A DNA stretch of 64,000 nt from Pseudomonas sp. 5P_3.1_Bac2 (GTDB lineage: Bacteria > Pseudomonadota > Gammaproteobacteria > Pseudomonadales > Pseudomonadaceae): positions 372,001 to 436,000 of the forward strand of contig NZ_JANLNY010000004.1 in the NCBI RefSeq assembly GCF_025465995.1. Direction: 5' to 3'. A program made the translations under genes and the position numbers. Of this stretch, positions 21,875-31,310 are shown in pieces; positions within the stretch are counted from its first letter, which is position 1; each line of letters starts with the position of its first letter. The notes under the pieces are model-generated. The model did no database searches. It was not told where the DNA came from and saw nothing but the letters and a program-made list of their open reading frames with translations.

Positions 21875-23662
21875 TTACAACGATTCAGCCAACGCCTTTG
21901 GCACCGCTACCGGAAACTCCAGCAACTGCTGAGCGAAGGCCTTGCCCTGCGGGTCGATTCGCAAAGAAGCCACGCCGCCACCGCCCAAGGCGTTTTCCAG
22001 CAGAAAGTTGAGGCTATGGGTCGCCGGCAGATGCCAACGGGTGACCTTGCTCTTGTCGCCTTCCAAGGTGTGCGCCATCCAGTCAGCCACGGCGCTTTCG
22101 CTCAGCGCCGCCGCGATCCATGGCAGGTATTCGGCTTTACGCGCCATCACGCCGATGTTGCTGTGGTTGCCTTTGTCGCCGGAGCGGGCCACGGCCAGTT
22201 TCACCAACGGCGCAGTGACGTCGCCTTGGCCTTGCGGCGCGGCTACCGGCACATCAGCGCCAATCAGGCTGGCGTCATAAGCAGGCAGTTCAGGCAGGGC
22301 CACCGGCGTGCGTTCACCATTGATTTCCACTTCCAGGCTGCAATCGTTTTTGTCGGCGAGGAAGGAGAACAGGCGGATGATTGGGTAAACCGTCGGGCGA
22401 CCGCCGACGATGCCGGTCAGGCCAGGGGCCATGCCGGTAGACGCTTGGGCGATCTCGCGGGAGAACAGCACCAGGGCTTCTTTTTTACTGTGGCTGACCG
22501 CCAGTTTGATGATCACTTCGCGGCCATCCGTGCGTCCGCCACGTGGGCCATAAGTGGCCTCGGTGCCGAGCAGCTCGATATTGACGTCGCGGTAAGGGCC
22601 CCAGCCGCGCTCGATAAACATCTCTTGGGTTTTGTTGATGATGGCTTGGCTCACGCGCTCGGCTTTGGCCACTGCGTCGATACCGGCAATCAGGCAACTG
22701 GCGGTGCAGCGGAAACCATCTGGGTGGGTGGCGCTGACCTTGTATTTATCGGTCGGCGGCAGGCCTTTGGCGCCTTTTACGCGAACCACATTAGGCGCCG
22801 CTTGCTCCAGCGTCACTTGGCTGAAATCGCAGATCACATCCGGCAGCAGATAAGCGCGCGGGTTGCCGATTTCATAGAGCATTTGCTCGCCGACAGTGAA
22901 CGGCGTGACCAGGCCACCGGTGTTGTCCGGCTTGCTGATGGTAAAGCTGCCATCGCTTTTGGCCTCAATGATCGGGAAGCCGATGTGCTCGTAGTCCGGC
23001 ACGTCGCGCCAGTCGGTGAAGTTACCGCCCGTGCTTTGTGCGCCACACTCAACCAAGTGGCCGGCCAGTGCCGCTTGGGACAGCTGGTCGAAGTCGCTCC
23101 AGCTCCAGCCGAATTCATGCACCAGCGCACCGCTGACCACCGCGCTGTCGACCACGCGGCCGGTGATAACGATATCAGCGCCTTGCGCAAGCGCCGCCGC
23201 AATGCCCGGTGCGCCCAGATAGGCGTTCATCGACACGCAGAAGGGTGGCAGTGGGCTGCCATTAAACATCTCGGTGATGCCGGCTTTTACCAACTGGCCG
23301 AGTTTGGGTTGCAGGTTGTCGCCATGCAGCACAGCGATCTTCAGACTGACCCCGGCCTTCTCGCAAGCCGCAGCCATGGCGGCGGCGCAGGCGCTGGGGT
23401 TAACCCCGCCGGCGTTGCTCACTACGCGGATTTTCTTCGCGGCAATATCACCTAACAGCGGTGCCAGCACCTCGACGAAGTCTTTGGCATAGCCCTCATC
23501 AGGCTTCTTCATCTTGGCCCCGGCCATGATCGACATCGTGATCTCGGCCAGGTAATCGAATACCAGATAGTCGATGCTCGCGCCGCGCACCAGTTGAGCA
23601 GCAGCAGTAGAGGTATCACCCCAGAAGGCGGAGGCGCAGCCGATGCGTACTGTTTTTGTCAT
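21875..23662 (-). CDS. atuA: AtuA, DUF1446 protein of acyclic terpene use
   Basis: A 595-residue protein, first gene of the cluster. The N-terminal DUF1446 domain begins [23 protein letters not shown] and contains [17 protein letters not shown] and [15 protein letters not shown]; the C-terminal 100-odd residues ([23 protein letters not shown]) form the second domain typical of AtuA. Its biochemical role in citronellol/geraniol breakdown is not defined. The frame is open to 23752 but that part lies over the operators; ATG 23662 matches the family start. A long plus-strand open frame inside it (22016-23455) is a GC-codon shadow. Confidence 0.92.
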   Translation of the reverse strand: MTKTVRIGCASAFWGDTSTAAAQLVRGASIDYLVFDYLAEITMSIMAGAKMKKPDEGYAKDFVEVLAPLLGDIAAKKIRVVSNAGGVNPSACAAAMAAACEKAGVSLKIAVLHGDNLQPKLGQLVKAGITEMFNGSPLPPFCVSMNAYLGAPGIAAALAQGADIVITGRVVDSAVVSGALVHEFGWSWSDFDQLSQAALAGHLVECGAQSTGGNFTDWRDVPDYEHIGFPIIEAKSDGSFTISKPDNTGGLVTPFTVGEQMLYEIGNPRAYLLPDVICDFSQVTLEQAAPNVVRVKGAKGLPPTDKYKVSATHPDGFRCTASCLIAGIDAVAKAERVSQAIINKTQEMFIERGWGPYRDVNIELLGTEATYGPRGGRTDGREVIIKLAVSHSKKEALVLFSREIAQASTGMAPGLTGIVGGRPTVYPIIRLFSFLADKNDCSLEVEINGERTPVALPELPAYDASLIGADVPVAAPQGQGDVTAPLVKLAVARSGDKGNHSNIGVMARKAEYLPWIAAALSESAVADWMAHTLEGDKSKVTRWHLPATHSLNFLLENALGGGGVASLRIDPQGKAFAQQLLEFPVAVPKALAESL

Positions 23663-23702
23663 TGGAATAAGCCCGCAACACAGGATTAAGGTGAAATGAA
23701 GG

Positions 23703-23781
23703 CTACCAAGCAAGCGCTTGGTTGAAAACCCCCTCAGTTCATCTTTCTGCATTATTCTCTAGCCAAGCGCTTGCTTGGTAG
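23703..23781. promoter_or_regulatory. AtuR operator pair
   Basis: CTACCAAGCAAGCGCTTGG (23703-23721) and its exact reverse complement (23763-23781) are 41 bp apart; each contains the palindrome CAAGCGCTTG. Published work on P. aeruginosa describes AtuR binding two 13-bp inverted repeats about 40 bp apart between atuR and atuA, which this copies closely. The pair covers the atuA promoter. Confidence 0.88.
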
Positions 23782-23902
23782 GCAGGGCAGGCTTAGATTC
23801 CACCCCTAACGACAGCGGTTTAGCGGCATAAGTGTGCTCCGGGAAATATTTTTTCGGTCTATGCTTCTAGCTAAGTAATTGAAACCTTGGAGAAAAACGC
23901 GA

Positions 23903-24526
23903 GTGGATGACCAACAAGCGCAGGTCCTGATCCGGGAGCTTGTCAGCCGCGGGCAGATTACTGACCCGCAAAGTGCCCGTGGCAAGTTGTTGCAAACGGC
24001 GGCGCACCTGTTCCGCAGCAAAGGTTATGAGCGCACCACTGTGCGCGATTTGGCCAGCGCGGTGGGCATCCAATCCGGCAGCATCTTTCATCACTTCAAA
24101 AGTAAGGATGAAATTCTCCGCTCGGTGATGGAAGAAACCATCCGCTACAACACCGCCATGATGCAGGCCGACCTAGCGCATGCCAGCGACATCCGCAGCC
24201 GCGTGCTGGCGCTGATCCGCTGCGAGCTGCAATCGATTATGGGCGGCACCGGCGAGGCCATGGCGGTGCTGGTCTATGAATGGCGCTCGCTGTCGGAAGA
24301 AGGGCAGGCGTTTATCCTCAAACTGCGCGACGAATATGAGCAGCTCTGGCTGCAAGTGCTGATCGAAGCCAAGGAAGCCGGCTTCGTCAAAGCCGACCCC
24401 TTTATCCTGCGCCGCCTGCTGATGGGGGCCCTGAGTTGGACTAACACCTGGTTCCGCCCCGAAGGCCCGATGACCTTGGATCAGTTGGCGGAAGAAGCGT
24501 TGTATATGGTGATTAAAGAAGGGTGA
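23903..24526 (+). CDS. atuR: TetR-family repressor of the terpene cluster
   Basis: A 208-residue TetR-type regulator. The N-terminal helix-turn-helix runs KLLQTAAHLFRSKGYERTTV, DLASAVGIQSGSIFHHFKSKDEIL; the C-terminal domain is helical and would bind the inducer. The open frame starts with TTG at 23879, but GTG 23903 has GGAG 10 nt upstream and is preferred. Divergent from atuA across the inverted operator pair. By analogy with P. aeruginosa it represses atuA-G until an isoprenoid intermediate is present. Confidence 0.9.
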   Translation: MDDQQAQVLIRELVSRGQITDPQSARGKLLQTAAHLFRSKGYERTTVRDLASAVGIQSGSIFHHFKSKDEILRSVMEETIRYNTAMMQADLAHASDIRSRVLALIRCELQSIMGGTGEAMAVLVYEWRSLSEEGQAFILKLRDEYEQLWLQVLIEAKEAGFVKADPFILRRLLMGALSWTNTWFRPEGPMTLDQLAEEALYMVIKEG

Positions 24527-24651
24527 GGTGGGGGTTGTGCTGGCTTCATATTTGGGGCCTGCAGGCGTTGCCCTAACTTGAGCACGGTGCAGGCCTAACC
24601 TGACACCTTGGCGGTAATTTCTCCATTTTTAATCTTCGCCAGAAGCAGGAG

Positions 24652-25356
24652 TCAGACCAGCGTTTGCTGATCATGCAAGTGCTGGACGCCTAAATGATCC
24701 TTGAGCGCTTTCCAGCCACTGCCGGTGATGGTCACTGCGCGAGTGCCTGTGGATCGGCGCATCCAGCCTAGGTTGCAGAACGTATCCAGCAGGTGTGCAC
24801 CTAGCGGCCCGGCTATGTGGTGCTGTCTTTCGGTCCAGTCTAGACATCGGCGAGCTTGGCCATGAGCTTCGAAATACAGCTCGCCGCTGTCGAGTGATTG
24901 CAGCCACTTTATACCGCGAGGGGTAAGCGCATATTCACGCTCATTACGCTCGACGATGAACTCGCGCTCAAGCATGCCTTGAGTCACCGCGACGCCAACT
25001 TTACCGGCCAGATGATCGTAGCAACAACGGGAGAAACGCAGTTCATGGGCTGCGCGATTAGGCAGGCTGCGCCAGGAATTCGCTTGTGGAGATACGACAG
25101 CGAGGCTTTCCAGTACATGGGAAACGTCGGGACCTGACAATTGATAGAAACGGTTGCGGCCCTTTATCTCAACAGTCAGCAGTCCGCCATCAAGCAGTTT
25201 TGCCAAGTGCGAGCTGGCGGTCTGTGGTGTGACGCCGGCGGCGTCCGCCAGTGCGCTGGCTGACAACGAGCTGCCGTCGGCCAGGGTGATTAGGATGACC
25301 GCCCGCGCAGGATCAGCAATTAAGTAGGCGATGGAAGCGATTTTAGGCGGGGTCAT
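24652..25356 (-). CDS. ArsR-type winged-helix regulator
   Basis: A 234-residue regulator with an N-terminal ArsR-like winged helix: IADPARAVILITLADGSSLSASALADAAGVTPQTASSHLAKLLDGGLL. A longer than usual C-terminal domain has RCCYDHLAGKVGVAVTQGMLE, seen in ArsR-like regulators placed beside DHA2 pumps. Two adjacent cysteines (RCCYDHLAG) could be redox or metal sensors; this is inference. A GTG at 25371 would add five residues; ATG 25356 has GGAG 9 nt before it. Divergent from the efflux gene at 25497 and probably its repressor. A perfect palindrome TTTGGCCAAA (25441-25450) in the gap is a possible operator. Confidence 0.82.
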   Translation of the reverse strand: MTPPKIASIAYLIADPARAVILITLADGSSLSASALADAAGVTPQTASSHLAKLLDGGLLTVEIKGRNRFYQLSGPDVSHVLESLAVVSPQANSWRSLPNRAAHELRFSRCCYDHLAGKVGVAVTQGMLEREFIVERNEREYALTPRGIKWLQSLDSGELYFEAHGQARRCLDWTERQHHIAGPLGAHLLDTFCNLGWMRRSTGTRAVTITGSGWKALKDHLGVQHLHDQQTLV

Positions 25357-25496
25357 TCCTTTGAACTCCACGGGTGGGTCGGATCACCTCGGTTTTCAGG
25401 ATTACATAACTAGGCACACTTCGACACGCCCCGAAGCTTTTTTGGCCAAAGGCTGCTTATAGTCAATCCGCCGTCAGTGAAAGGAAATGTGAAGTC

Positions 25497-26864
25497 ATGG
25501 AAGTCAAGAGTAGCTACCAACGACAGGTTCTGATCGCTACAAGCCTCAGTTACGTCGTTGTCATTCTCGATACTTCAATCGTCAACGTGGCACTGGAATC
25601 CATTTCTCAGGCATTTGATTCGGATATCACGGGGCTGCAGTGGGTGATCAACGCTTATACATTGACGTTCGCCAGTTTACTGCTGACGGGCGGTTTATTG
25701 GGCGACCGTTGCGGGGCAAGAAAGATCTACGGCCTTGGTCTGGTCTTGTTTGCGCTTGCTTCTGCATTATGTGGTCTGGCGACTGACCTGCTTCAACTGG
25801 TCGCTGCCCGAGTGCTGCAGGGGGTGGGGGCGTCCATGTTGGTGCCGTGCTCACTGATGCTGATCAACAATGCCTACCCTAAGACCCATCAACGGGCGAG
25901 TGCCATCGGTGTCTGGGCAGGTTGTGGTGGTATTGCCATGGCGGCCGGGCCTCTTGTTGGCGGCGTGCTGATCGAGTTGTTTGGCTGGCGCAGTATTTTT
26001 TTGATTAATGTACCCATCGCTTTAGTCGGCGTATGGCTAACGTGGCGTACTCCTCCTTCACCTTCATTGGCACCTAATCGTCATTTTGACTTCACCGGTC
26101 AGATCGCTGCTATCGTCGCCCTGGCCACTTCGGTGGCGGTGCTGATCGAAGGGGCAAAGCTGGGGTGGAATTCCGAATGGGTGTATGTGGGCATAATCCT
26201 GGCCTGTGTAGCCTGGTGTGTATTCTTGGTGGCTGAAAGTCGCAATAAGGATCCGATGCTGCCGTTGCACTATTTCCGCAACCCGGTATTCACAGGTGCA
26301 ACCTTTCTGTCGTTGATTTCCGCGTTGGTGTTCTACGGCCTGTTCTTTCTGTTGAGCCTGTATTTCCAGAACAATCGCGGATGGTCGCCCCTGGATACCG
26401 GATTGGCATTCCTGCCTTTGACGGCAATGGTCACTTTCGGCAGCTTCACTTGCGGCCGCTTGATCCGAGCCTATGGTCCTCAGGCCGTGTTATGCAGCGG
26501 GTTCGGCTTGTACACCTTGGGGCTCATCGGGCTTTTCGCTCTGGCCAGTGATGCTCAGTACTGGCGGATCGCACTGTGTTATCCGGCAGTGGGTTTTGGC
26601 GCTGGGATCATCACGCCGGCCGCCACTTCAGTACTGATGAGCGTGGTTGACCCAGCCAAAGCTGGGGTGGCGGCCGGCACACTCAATGCCAGTCGGCAGA
26701 GTGGCTCTGCGTTCGGCGTCGCGATATTCGGCGCGTTGCTGACCTCAATTCAACCGCTCAACGATGCCATCTACATAGCAGTCAGCGTTGCGATTGGCTT
26801 GTCGTTGCTGGCCATGGTGGTGTCTGCATTGGCGCTGAAAAAACCGACGGGCCAAACTGCGTGA
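25497..26864 (+). CDS. MFS drug efflux transporter, DHA2 (14-helix) family
   Basis: A 455-residue inner-membrane proton antiporter. LDTSIVNVALESI in helix 1 is the DHA2 motif, GGLLGDRCGARKIYGLG is motif A, and AGPLVGGVLIELFGWRSIFLINVPIAL is motif C/5. About 14 helices are predicted, as in EmrB/QacA. It probably exports a toxic compound or antibiotic; no partner adaptor protein is encoded beside it, so it acts alone or with distant genes. Divergent from an ArsR-like regulator. Confidence 0.88.
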   Translation: MEVKSSYQRQVLIATSLSYVVVILDTSIVNVALESISQAFDSDITGLQWVINAYTLTFASLLLTGGLLGDRCGARKIYGLGLVLFALASALCGLATDLLQLVAARVLQGVGASMLVPCSLMLINNAYPKTHQRASAIGVWAGCGGIAMAAGPLVGGVLIELFGWRSIFLINVPIALVGVWLTWRTPPSPSLAPNRHFDFTGQIAAIVALATSVAVLIEGAKLGWNSEWVYVGIILACVAWCVFLVAESRNKDPMLPLHYFRNPVFTGATFLSLISALVFYGLFFLLSLYFQNNRGWSPLDTGLAFLPLTAMVTFGSFTCGRLIRAYGPQAVLCSGFGLYTLGLIGLFALASDAQYWRIALCYPAVGFGAGIITPAATSVLMSVVDPAKAGVAAGTLNASRQSGSAFGVAIFGALLTSIQPLNDAIYIAVSVAIGLSLLAMVVSALALKKPTGQTA

Positions 26865-26934
26865 AGTTGACTGGCCGCCCTCTGTAAGCAGAAGTCGCTC
26901 AGTACACGTCTGCTAATGGCGTGAGGTGTGGTAA

Positions 26935-26959
26935 GCGGCGGATTACATCCGCCCTACGG
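26935..26959. repeat. Short intergenic palindrome, GGCGGAT type
   Basis: GGCGGAT (26937-26943) and ATCCGCC (26947-26953) with a TAC loop, followed by CTACGGG; read on the minus strand it starts GTAGGGCGGAT. This is a relative of the GTAGGGTGGAT units in the atu cluster and sits between convergent genes, where it could also act as a terminator. Confidence 0.6.
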
Positions 26960-26962
26960 GTT

Positions 26963-27751
26963 TTAGCTGGCCAGGCGCAGCGGATAGCTGAGCAGTAATA
27001 GATGCAGGGTATTCACGGCCAAATGCAGGGCCACGGCCAGGCTGATGCGTCCGCTTAAGTGGTAGATCAGGCCATAGCCCAGACCGGCGACTCCGGCGAG
27101 CAGGGCGAATAGCGGGCTAAATGGCAGGTGCACGGCGGCGAACAGCAGGCTGCTTAGGCCGATTCCCAGCCATGGCCCTTGCCAGCGCACCAGTTGGGTT
27201 TGCAGTAGGCCACGAAATAGCAGCTCTTCGGCCAGCACCGTCACCAGCAGATTGACCGCCAGCCACAGCCAGAAACCCTCGGGCCATTTGGGCTGCCAGC
27301 CGACTAAGCCACTGCCTAACGCCAATAACGGCACGCCGACCAAGGTTAGCCCGGCGACCAGCCAGACCTGGCCGCTGAGGCGCGGTTTGCTGGTGAGCGG
27401 CTGGCCCAGCCACCACGCCAGCAGGGTCATGCCGACCAGTAACTTGTCCCAACTTAACCGCAGGCTGTAGGGCGGCGCGTCGCTGCTGAGCTGCCGTGCA
27501 GGCCACAGTGTGCTGGCGCTAAAACCTGGGAGCAAATGCCCGGCCAGGGCGGCGCAGGCCAGCAGCGCCAGGGGCCACCAGAGCAGCAGCGGCATAGGCT
27601 CTTCAGCGGCTAATAACCAAGCGCAGAGCAGCACGCCCAGGCTCAAGCCGATGGGCTGGATAAAACCTAGAGCGTAGCCGGCGGCCAGGCACAGGATGGG
27701 CAGCACCAAACGCAGGTGCAGGGATAAAGCAGGAGTAGGCTGGCGACTCAT
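26963..27751 (-). CDS. CPBP-family intramembrane metalloprotease
   Basis: A 262-residue multi-helix membrane protein. The CPBP (Abi) motifs are LAEELLFRGLL (EExxxR) and LLFAAVHLPF (FxxxH), with a third His in ALHLAVNTLH. Eukaryotic relatives (Rce1) cleave after prenylated cysteines; most bacterial members have unknown substrates. The ATG directly follows the stop of the DUF2897 gene (TAG then ATG), so the two are co-translated. Confidence 0.85.
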   Translation of the reverse strand: MSRQPTPALSLHLRLVLPILCLAAGYALGFIQPIGLSLGVLLCAWLLAAEEPMPLLLWWPLALLACAALAGHLLPGFSASTLWPARQLSSDAPPYSLRLSWDKLLVGMTLLAWWLGQPLTSKPRLSGQVWLVAGLTLVGVPLLALGSGLVGWQPKWPEGFWLWLAVNLLVTVLAEELLFRGLLQTQLVRWQGPWLGIGLSSLLFAAVHLPFSPLFALLAGVAGLGYGLIYHLSGRISLAVALHLAVNTLHLLLLSYPLRLAS

Positions 27752-27919
27752 CTAGCGCTCTTGAGCATCCTTGGCTTGTTGTTCAGCTTCACGCTGATGG
27801 ATTTTTTGCAGTTGTTCATCGCTTAACGGCAAAGGTTTGGCGGTGCGCAGCAGGGTCATCAGCCCGCCCACGATGGAGCCCACCACCACAATAATCAGCA
27901 ACCAGATATACCAGGCCAT
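27752..27919 (-). CDS. Small membrane protein, DUF2897 family
   Basis: A 55-residue protein (MAWYIWLLIIVVVGSIVGGL...) with one N-terminal transmembrane helix (about 3-22) followed by a charged cytoplasmic tail rich in Gln, Lys and Glu. This is the pattern of DUF2897, small proteins of unknown function found in gammaproteobacteria. AAGGAGG lies 5 nt before the ATG, a near-perfect ribosome site. It abuts the CPBP protease gene with no spacer. Confidence 0.8.
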   Translation of the reverse strand: MAWYIWLLIIVVVGSIVGGLMTLLRTAKPLPLSDEQLQKIHQREAEQQAKDAQER

Positions 27920-27972
27920 ACAACCTCCTTTTTGCAGTGGCTTTCACCATAGCGCGTCAATTGCTGGTTTGT

Positions 27973-28005
27973 CAGGTCAGTGGGCGGTTTTTGCCCACTG
28001 ACCTG
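27973..28005. terminator. Bidirectional terminator hairpin
   Basis: CAGGTCAGTGGGC (27973-27985) and GCCCACTGACCTG (27993-28005) form a perfect 13-bp stem; the loop GGTTTTT lies between. It is 7 nt past the DAHP synthase stop codon. No U-run follows on either strand, but stem strength and position support a 3'-end role. Confidence 0.65.
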
Positions 28006-28012
28006 CAATGGC

Positions 28013-29359
28013 TTAGCGGCGAACTTGCTTCAGCGTCTCGGCAATCAAGAACGCCAGTTCCAAGGACTGGTCGGCGTTCATCCGTGGATCGCAGTGGGTG
28101 TGGTAGCGATCCGACAGACCGGCTTCGGTGATCGGACGGGCGCCGCCGATGCATTCGGTGACGTTCTGCCCGGTCATCTCGATATGGATGCCGCCGGCGT
28201 AGCTGCCCTCGGCCTGATGCACGGCGAAGAACTGCTTCACCTCCGCGAGGATCTGCGCGAAGTCGCGGGTCTTGTAGCCGCTGCTGGCCTTGATGGTGTT
28301 GCCGTGCATGGGGTCGCAGCTCCACAGCACCTGGCGGCCTTCTTGCTGCACGGTTTGGATCAGGCGCGGCAGGCCGGCTTCGACCTTATCGGCGCCCATG
28401 CGCACGATCAGGTTAAGGCGTCCCGGGTCGTTGTCCGGGTTGAGGATATCGATCAGGCGGATCAGCTCATCGCTGGCCATACTCGGCCCGACTTTGACCC
28501 CAATGGGGTTGCCGACGCCGCGCAGGAACTCGACATGGGCACCATCGAGCTGGCGGGTGCGGTCGCCGATCCACAGCATATGCGCCGAGCAGTCGTACCA
28601 GCCGCCGGTGAGGCTGTCCTGGCGCACAAAGGCTTGCTCGTAGTTGAGCAGCAGCGCTTCGTGGGCAGTGAAGAAGCTGGTCTCGCGCACTTGCGCGGCG
28701 CTGTCCATGCCGCAGGCGCGCATAAAGGCCAGGGTTTCATCGATGCGGTCGGCCAGTTGGCTGTACTTCTCGCCCAGATCCGAGTTGGCAATAAAGTCGA
28801 GGTTCCACTGATGGACCTGATGCAGGTCGGCAAAGCCGCCTTGGGCAAACGCGCGCAGCAGGTTAAGGCTGGCGGTGGACTGGTGATAAGCCTGCAGCAA
28901 ACGCTCTGGGTCCGGCACGCGGCTGGCGGCATCGAAGCCAATGCCGTTGACGATATCGCCGCGATAGGCCGGCAGGGTGACACCGTCTACGGTTTCATCA
29001 TTGGCCGAGCGCGGCTTGGCAAATTGCCCGGCCATGCGCCCGACCTTAACTACCGGGCAGCCAGCGGCGAAGGTCATCACCACGGCCATTTGCAGCAGCA
29101 CTTTAAAGGTGTCGCGGATCTTCGCCGCGCTGAACTCAGCAAAGCTCTCGGCGCAGTCGCCACCTTGCAGGAGGAACGCACGGCCTTGGGTGACTTCGGC
29201 AAACTGCCGGCGCAGCTCGCGGGCCTCACCGGCAAATACTAAGGGCGGGTAGCCGGCTAGGCTTTGTTCCACCTGGGCCAGGTGGGCGGGGTTGGGGTAC
29301 TGCGGTTGCTGCTGGATAGGCTTGCCTCTCCAGCTAGCGGGAGTCCATGGCGACGACAT
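28013..29359 (-). CDS. 3-deoxy-7-phosphoheptulonate synthase, class II
   Basis: A 448-residue class II DAHP synthase, which joins phosphoenolpyruvate and erythrose 4-phosphate to start aromatic amino acid synthesis. Hallmarks: [12 protein letters not shown] (metal Cys), [67 protein letters not shown], and [19 protein letters not shown]. The length is normal for the plant/Mycobacterium-type enzyme, which pseudomonads carry in addition to class I enzymes. No phenazine or aromatic biosynthesis genes stand beside it, so a housekeeping role is likely. Confidence 0.95.
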   Translation of the reverse strand: MSSPWTPASWRGKPIQQQPQYPNPAHLAQVEQSLAGYPPLVFAGEARELRRQFAEVTQGRAFLLQGGDCAESFAEFSAAKIRDTFKVLLQMAVVMTFAAGCPVVKVGRMAGQFAKPRSANDETVDGVTLPAYRGDIVNGIGFDAASRVPDPERLLQAYHQSTASLNLLRAFAQGGFADLHQVHQWNLDFIANSDLGEKYSQLADRIDETLAFMRACGMDSAAQVRETSFFTAHEALLLNYEQAFVRQDSLTGGWYDCSAHMLWIGDRTRQLDGAHVEFLRGVGNPIGVKVGPSMASDELIRLIDILNPDNDPGRLNLIVRMGADKVEAGLPRLIQTVQQEGRQVLWSCDPMHGNTIKASSGYKTRDFAQILAEVKQFFAVHQAEGSYAGGIHIEMTGQNVTECIGGARPITEAGLSDRYHTHCDPRMNADQSLELAFLIAETLKQVRR

Positions 29360-29522
29360 GATCAGTCTCAGCTTCAGTCAATTGATGCGAGGCGCCATAG
29401 TAACCGATCGACACTTGAGGGCCAGTCCTGGGCGCTGTGCTACAGGGTCGCACAGCGAAGCCTGGCAGCGTCCATGGTGACTGTGGCGGCTGAGCCTGGC
29501 GGCATCCTTGCCGCTTGGACCG

Positions 29523-31310
29523 TTAGGCGGTGGCCAATTTCACCCCGGCGTGGGCATGCCGTGGCTGCACTTGCTGGCTCGCCAGGAAGCGCCCGTAGCC
29601 TTGTTGCTTACCGAGGTCGTCGGGGAAGTATTCGCCGCGTTGGTAGGCGATTTTGCCGTTGATGAGGGTCACTTCCACGGCGGCATCGTTGCGTTTCACC
29701 ACGCGTTCCAGGCCCAGCACTTCCATGGGCGCTTCGTGGATGTCATCCAGCTCGGCCGTCAGGCCTTCGGGGTTGATCACCACCAAGTCCGCACGGTCAC
29801 CGACGCGGATATAGCCGGCATCCACGCCAATGAAGTCGGCCAGCTCACCGCTTAAACGGTGGATGGCATGACCCAGCTGCATAAAAGGTTTACCGGCAAG
29901 TTCGGCATCGCGCACGTATTTGAGAAAGCGCAGGGGGAAGTTGTACTGGGCGATGGAGCGCAGGTGCGCGCCGGAGTCGGCGAAGCCCGGCTGGGTCCAT
30001 GGGCTGGCCAGCAGTTGCTGCATGATCGGCTCACGCACGTTGCCGTAGCAGGTGGTCCACTTGAGTGCTTCGCGGTACTCGCAGGCCAGTTCAAAGTACG
30101 CGTCCACCGGATCGAGACCGCGGGCCTCGCCAAGCTGCTTAAAGTTTTTGCCGACCTTGCTCGCATCCGGGCAGGCGGTGACCCAGCAATCGGAGAAGTC
30201 GCGGTGCCACAGGCCCTTGGTCAGCACGGCCTTGACCTGCTTCTTAAACAGGGCACGAAACTCTGGCTCGTTGACCTTGCTGTACAGCTCATCCGGGTCC
30301 TTGATATTGCGCAGAATCTCGCCGGCGCCGAACTCTTCAAAGGCGTTCACGTTGAGGCCTTCCAAGCGCAGGTTGAACGGCGCGGGCAAGGTCTGCCAGC
30401 GGAAGTGGCCGCGCAGCACCTTGTTGGCCAGCCAGCCGGAGGTGCGGGTGATGCGGTGCAAAAATGGCTGCGATTTCAAGTCCAGGGCCGTCAGCATTGA
30501 GCACTTCAGCGGCTTGCGCAGCAGGCCGTGGGCTTGCCAGAGGAAGGCGAACACGTTGACCTTGGTTACCGCGTTCGGCGCGCCTTGCATCACCGCGCCA
30601 CGCCGGCGCAGCACGGCAAACAGGCGGGAGAACTCCTTCCAGCTGGCGAAGGTGGAAGGCAGTGGGCTCGACCAAGCGCGGTCGCCGTCCATTTTGTCCA
30701 GGCGCGTGGTCATTACCGACAGGCCGATGCAGCCGGCATCCAGTGCTTGCTCCAGCAGCTCTTCCATCTGCGCCAGTTCTGCCTCGGTGGGCTTCACGGG
30801 GCTGGTGGCACGCTCCAGGCCCATCACCGCCACGCGTAGCTCGGAATGGCCGAGGAAGGAGTTGACGTTCGGCCCCAGCGCTAACTGATCGTAAAAGGCG
30901 CGGTAGCCCTGGGCGTCGCGCCAGGTCTTTTTCTCTTGCAGGATCGGCAGCACGTATTCCCGTGGCACCGCTTCGACGCGGGTGAACAGGTCCGAGCAGT
31001 CTTCGGCATCGGCCAGCACCATGCTGATCGAGCAGGAGCCGATGGTTACGCTGGTCACGCCATGGCGTACCGACTCTTTCAGGGCCGGCGCGGCGATGAC
31101 TTCGGCGTCGTAGTGCGAGTGAATTTCCAGAAAGCCAGGGGTCACCCATTTGCCTTGGGCATCGATCACCTGGGCGCAGCCGCTTTCATCCAGCGGGCTC
31201 AGACTCAGCACATCGATGCGACCGTTGCGGATGCCAATATGGCGCAGCTGGCCGGGCTGGTTGGAGCCGTCGAAGTACAGGCCGTTTTTAATAATGATGT
31301 CGTGGCTCAT
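29523..31310 (-). CDS. Amidohydrolase, N-acyl-D-amino acid deacylase family
   Basis: A 595-residue cytosolic metal-dependent hydrolase. IIIKNGLYFDGSNQPG and QVIDAQGKWVTPGFLEIHSHYDAE start the amidohydrolase barrel; His64 and His66 are the first metal ligands, and GDRADLVVINPEGL with VTLINGKIAYQRGEY is the C-terminal beta-sandwich. D-aminoacylases and dihydropyrimidinase-like enzymes share this build. It would cleave an amide or cyclic amide. The frame opens at 31322, but ATG 31310 has GGAG 6 nt before it and overlaps the upstream stop as ATGA. Last gene of a five-gene overlapping operon. Confidence 0.87.
   Translation of the reverse strand: MSHDIIIKNGLYFDGSNQPGQLRHIGIRNGRIDVLSLSPLDESGCAQVIDAQGKWVTPGFLEIHSHYDAEVIAAPALKESVRHGVTSVTIGSCSISMVLADAEDCSDLFTRVEAVPREYVLPILQEKKTWRDAQGYRAFYDQLALGPNVNSFLGHSELRVAVMGLERATSPVKPTEAELAQMEELLEQALDAGCIGLSVMTTRLDKMDGDRAWSSPLPSTFASWKEFSRLFAVLRRRGAVMQGAPNAVTKVNVFAFLWQAHGLLRKPLKCSMLTALDLKSQPFLHRITRTSGWLANKVLRGHFRWQTLPAPFNLRLEGLNVNAFEEFGAGEILRNIKDPDELYSKVNEPEFRALFKKQVKAVLTKGLWHRDFSDCWVTACPDASKVGKNFKQLGEARGLDPVDAYFELACEYREALKWTTCYGNVREPIMQQLLASPWTQPGFADSGAHLRSIAQYNFPLRFLKYVRDAELAGKPFMQLGHAIHRLSGELADFIGVDAGYIRVGDRADLVVINPEGLTAELDDIHEAPMEVLGLERVVKRNDAAVEVTLINGKIAYQRGEYFPDDLGKQQGYGRFLASQQVQPRHAHAGVKLATA

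Noticed and set aside
22016..23455. Plus-strand open frame of 479 codons inside atuA
   Set aside because: High-GC third positions of atuA leave the opposite strand open; the translation is His/Ala/Gln-rich with no family features.
27980..29242. Plus-strand open frame of 420 codons
   Set aside because: Antisense to class II DAHP synthase, which shows all family motifs.
30337..31149. Minus-strand frame of 270 codons inside the amidohydrolase gene
   Set aside because: Alternative frame with shadow-like Arg/Gly/Pro composition; the amidohydrolase frame carries the metal-binding motifs.
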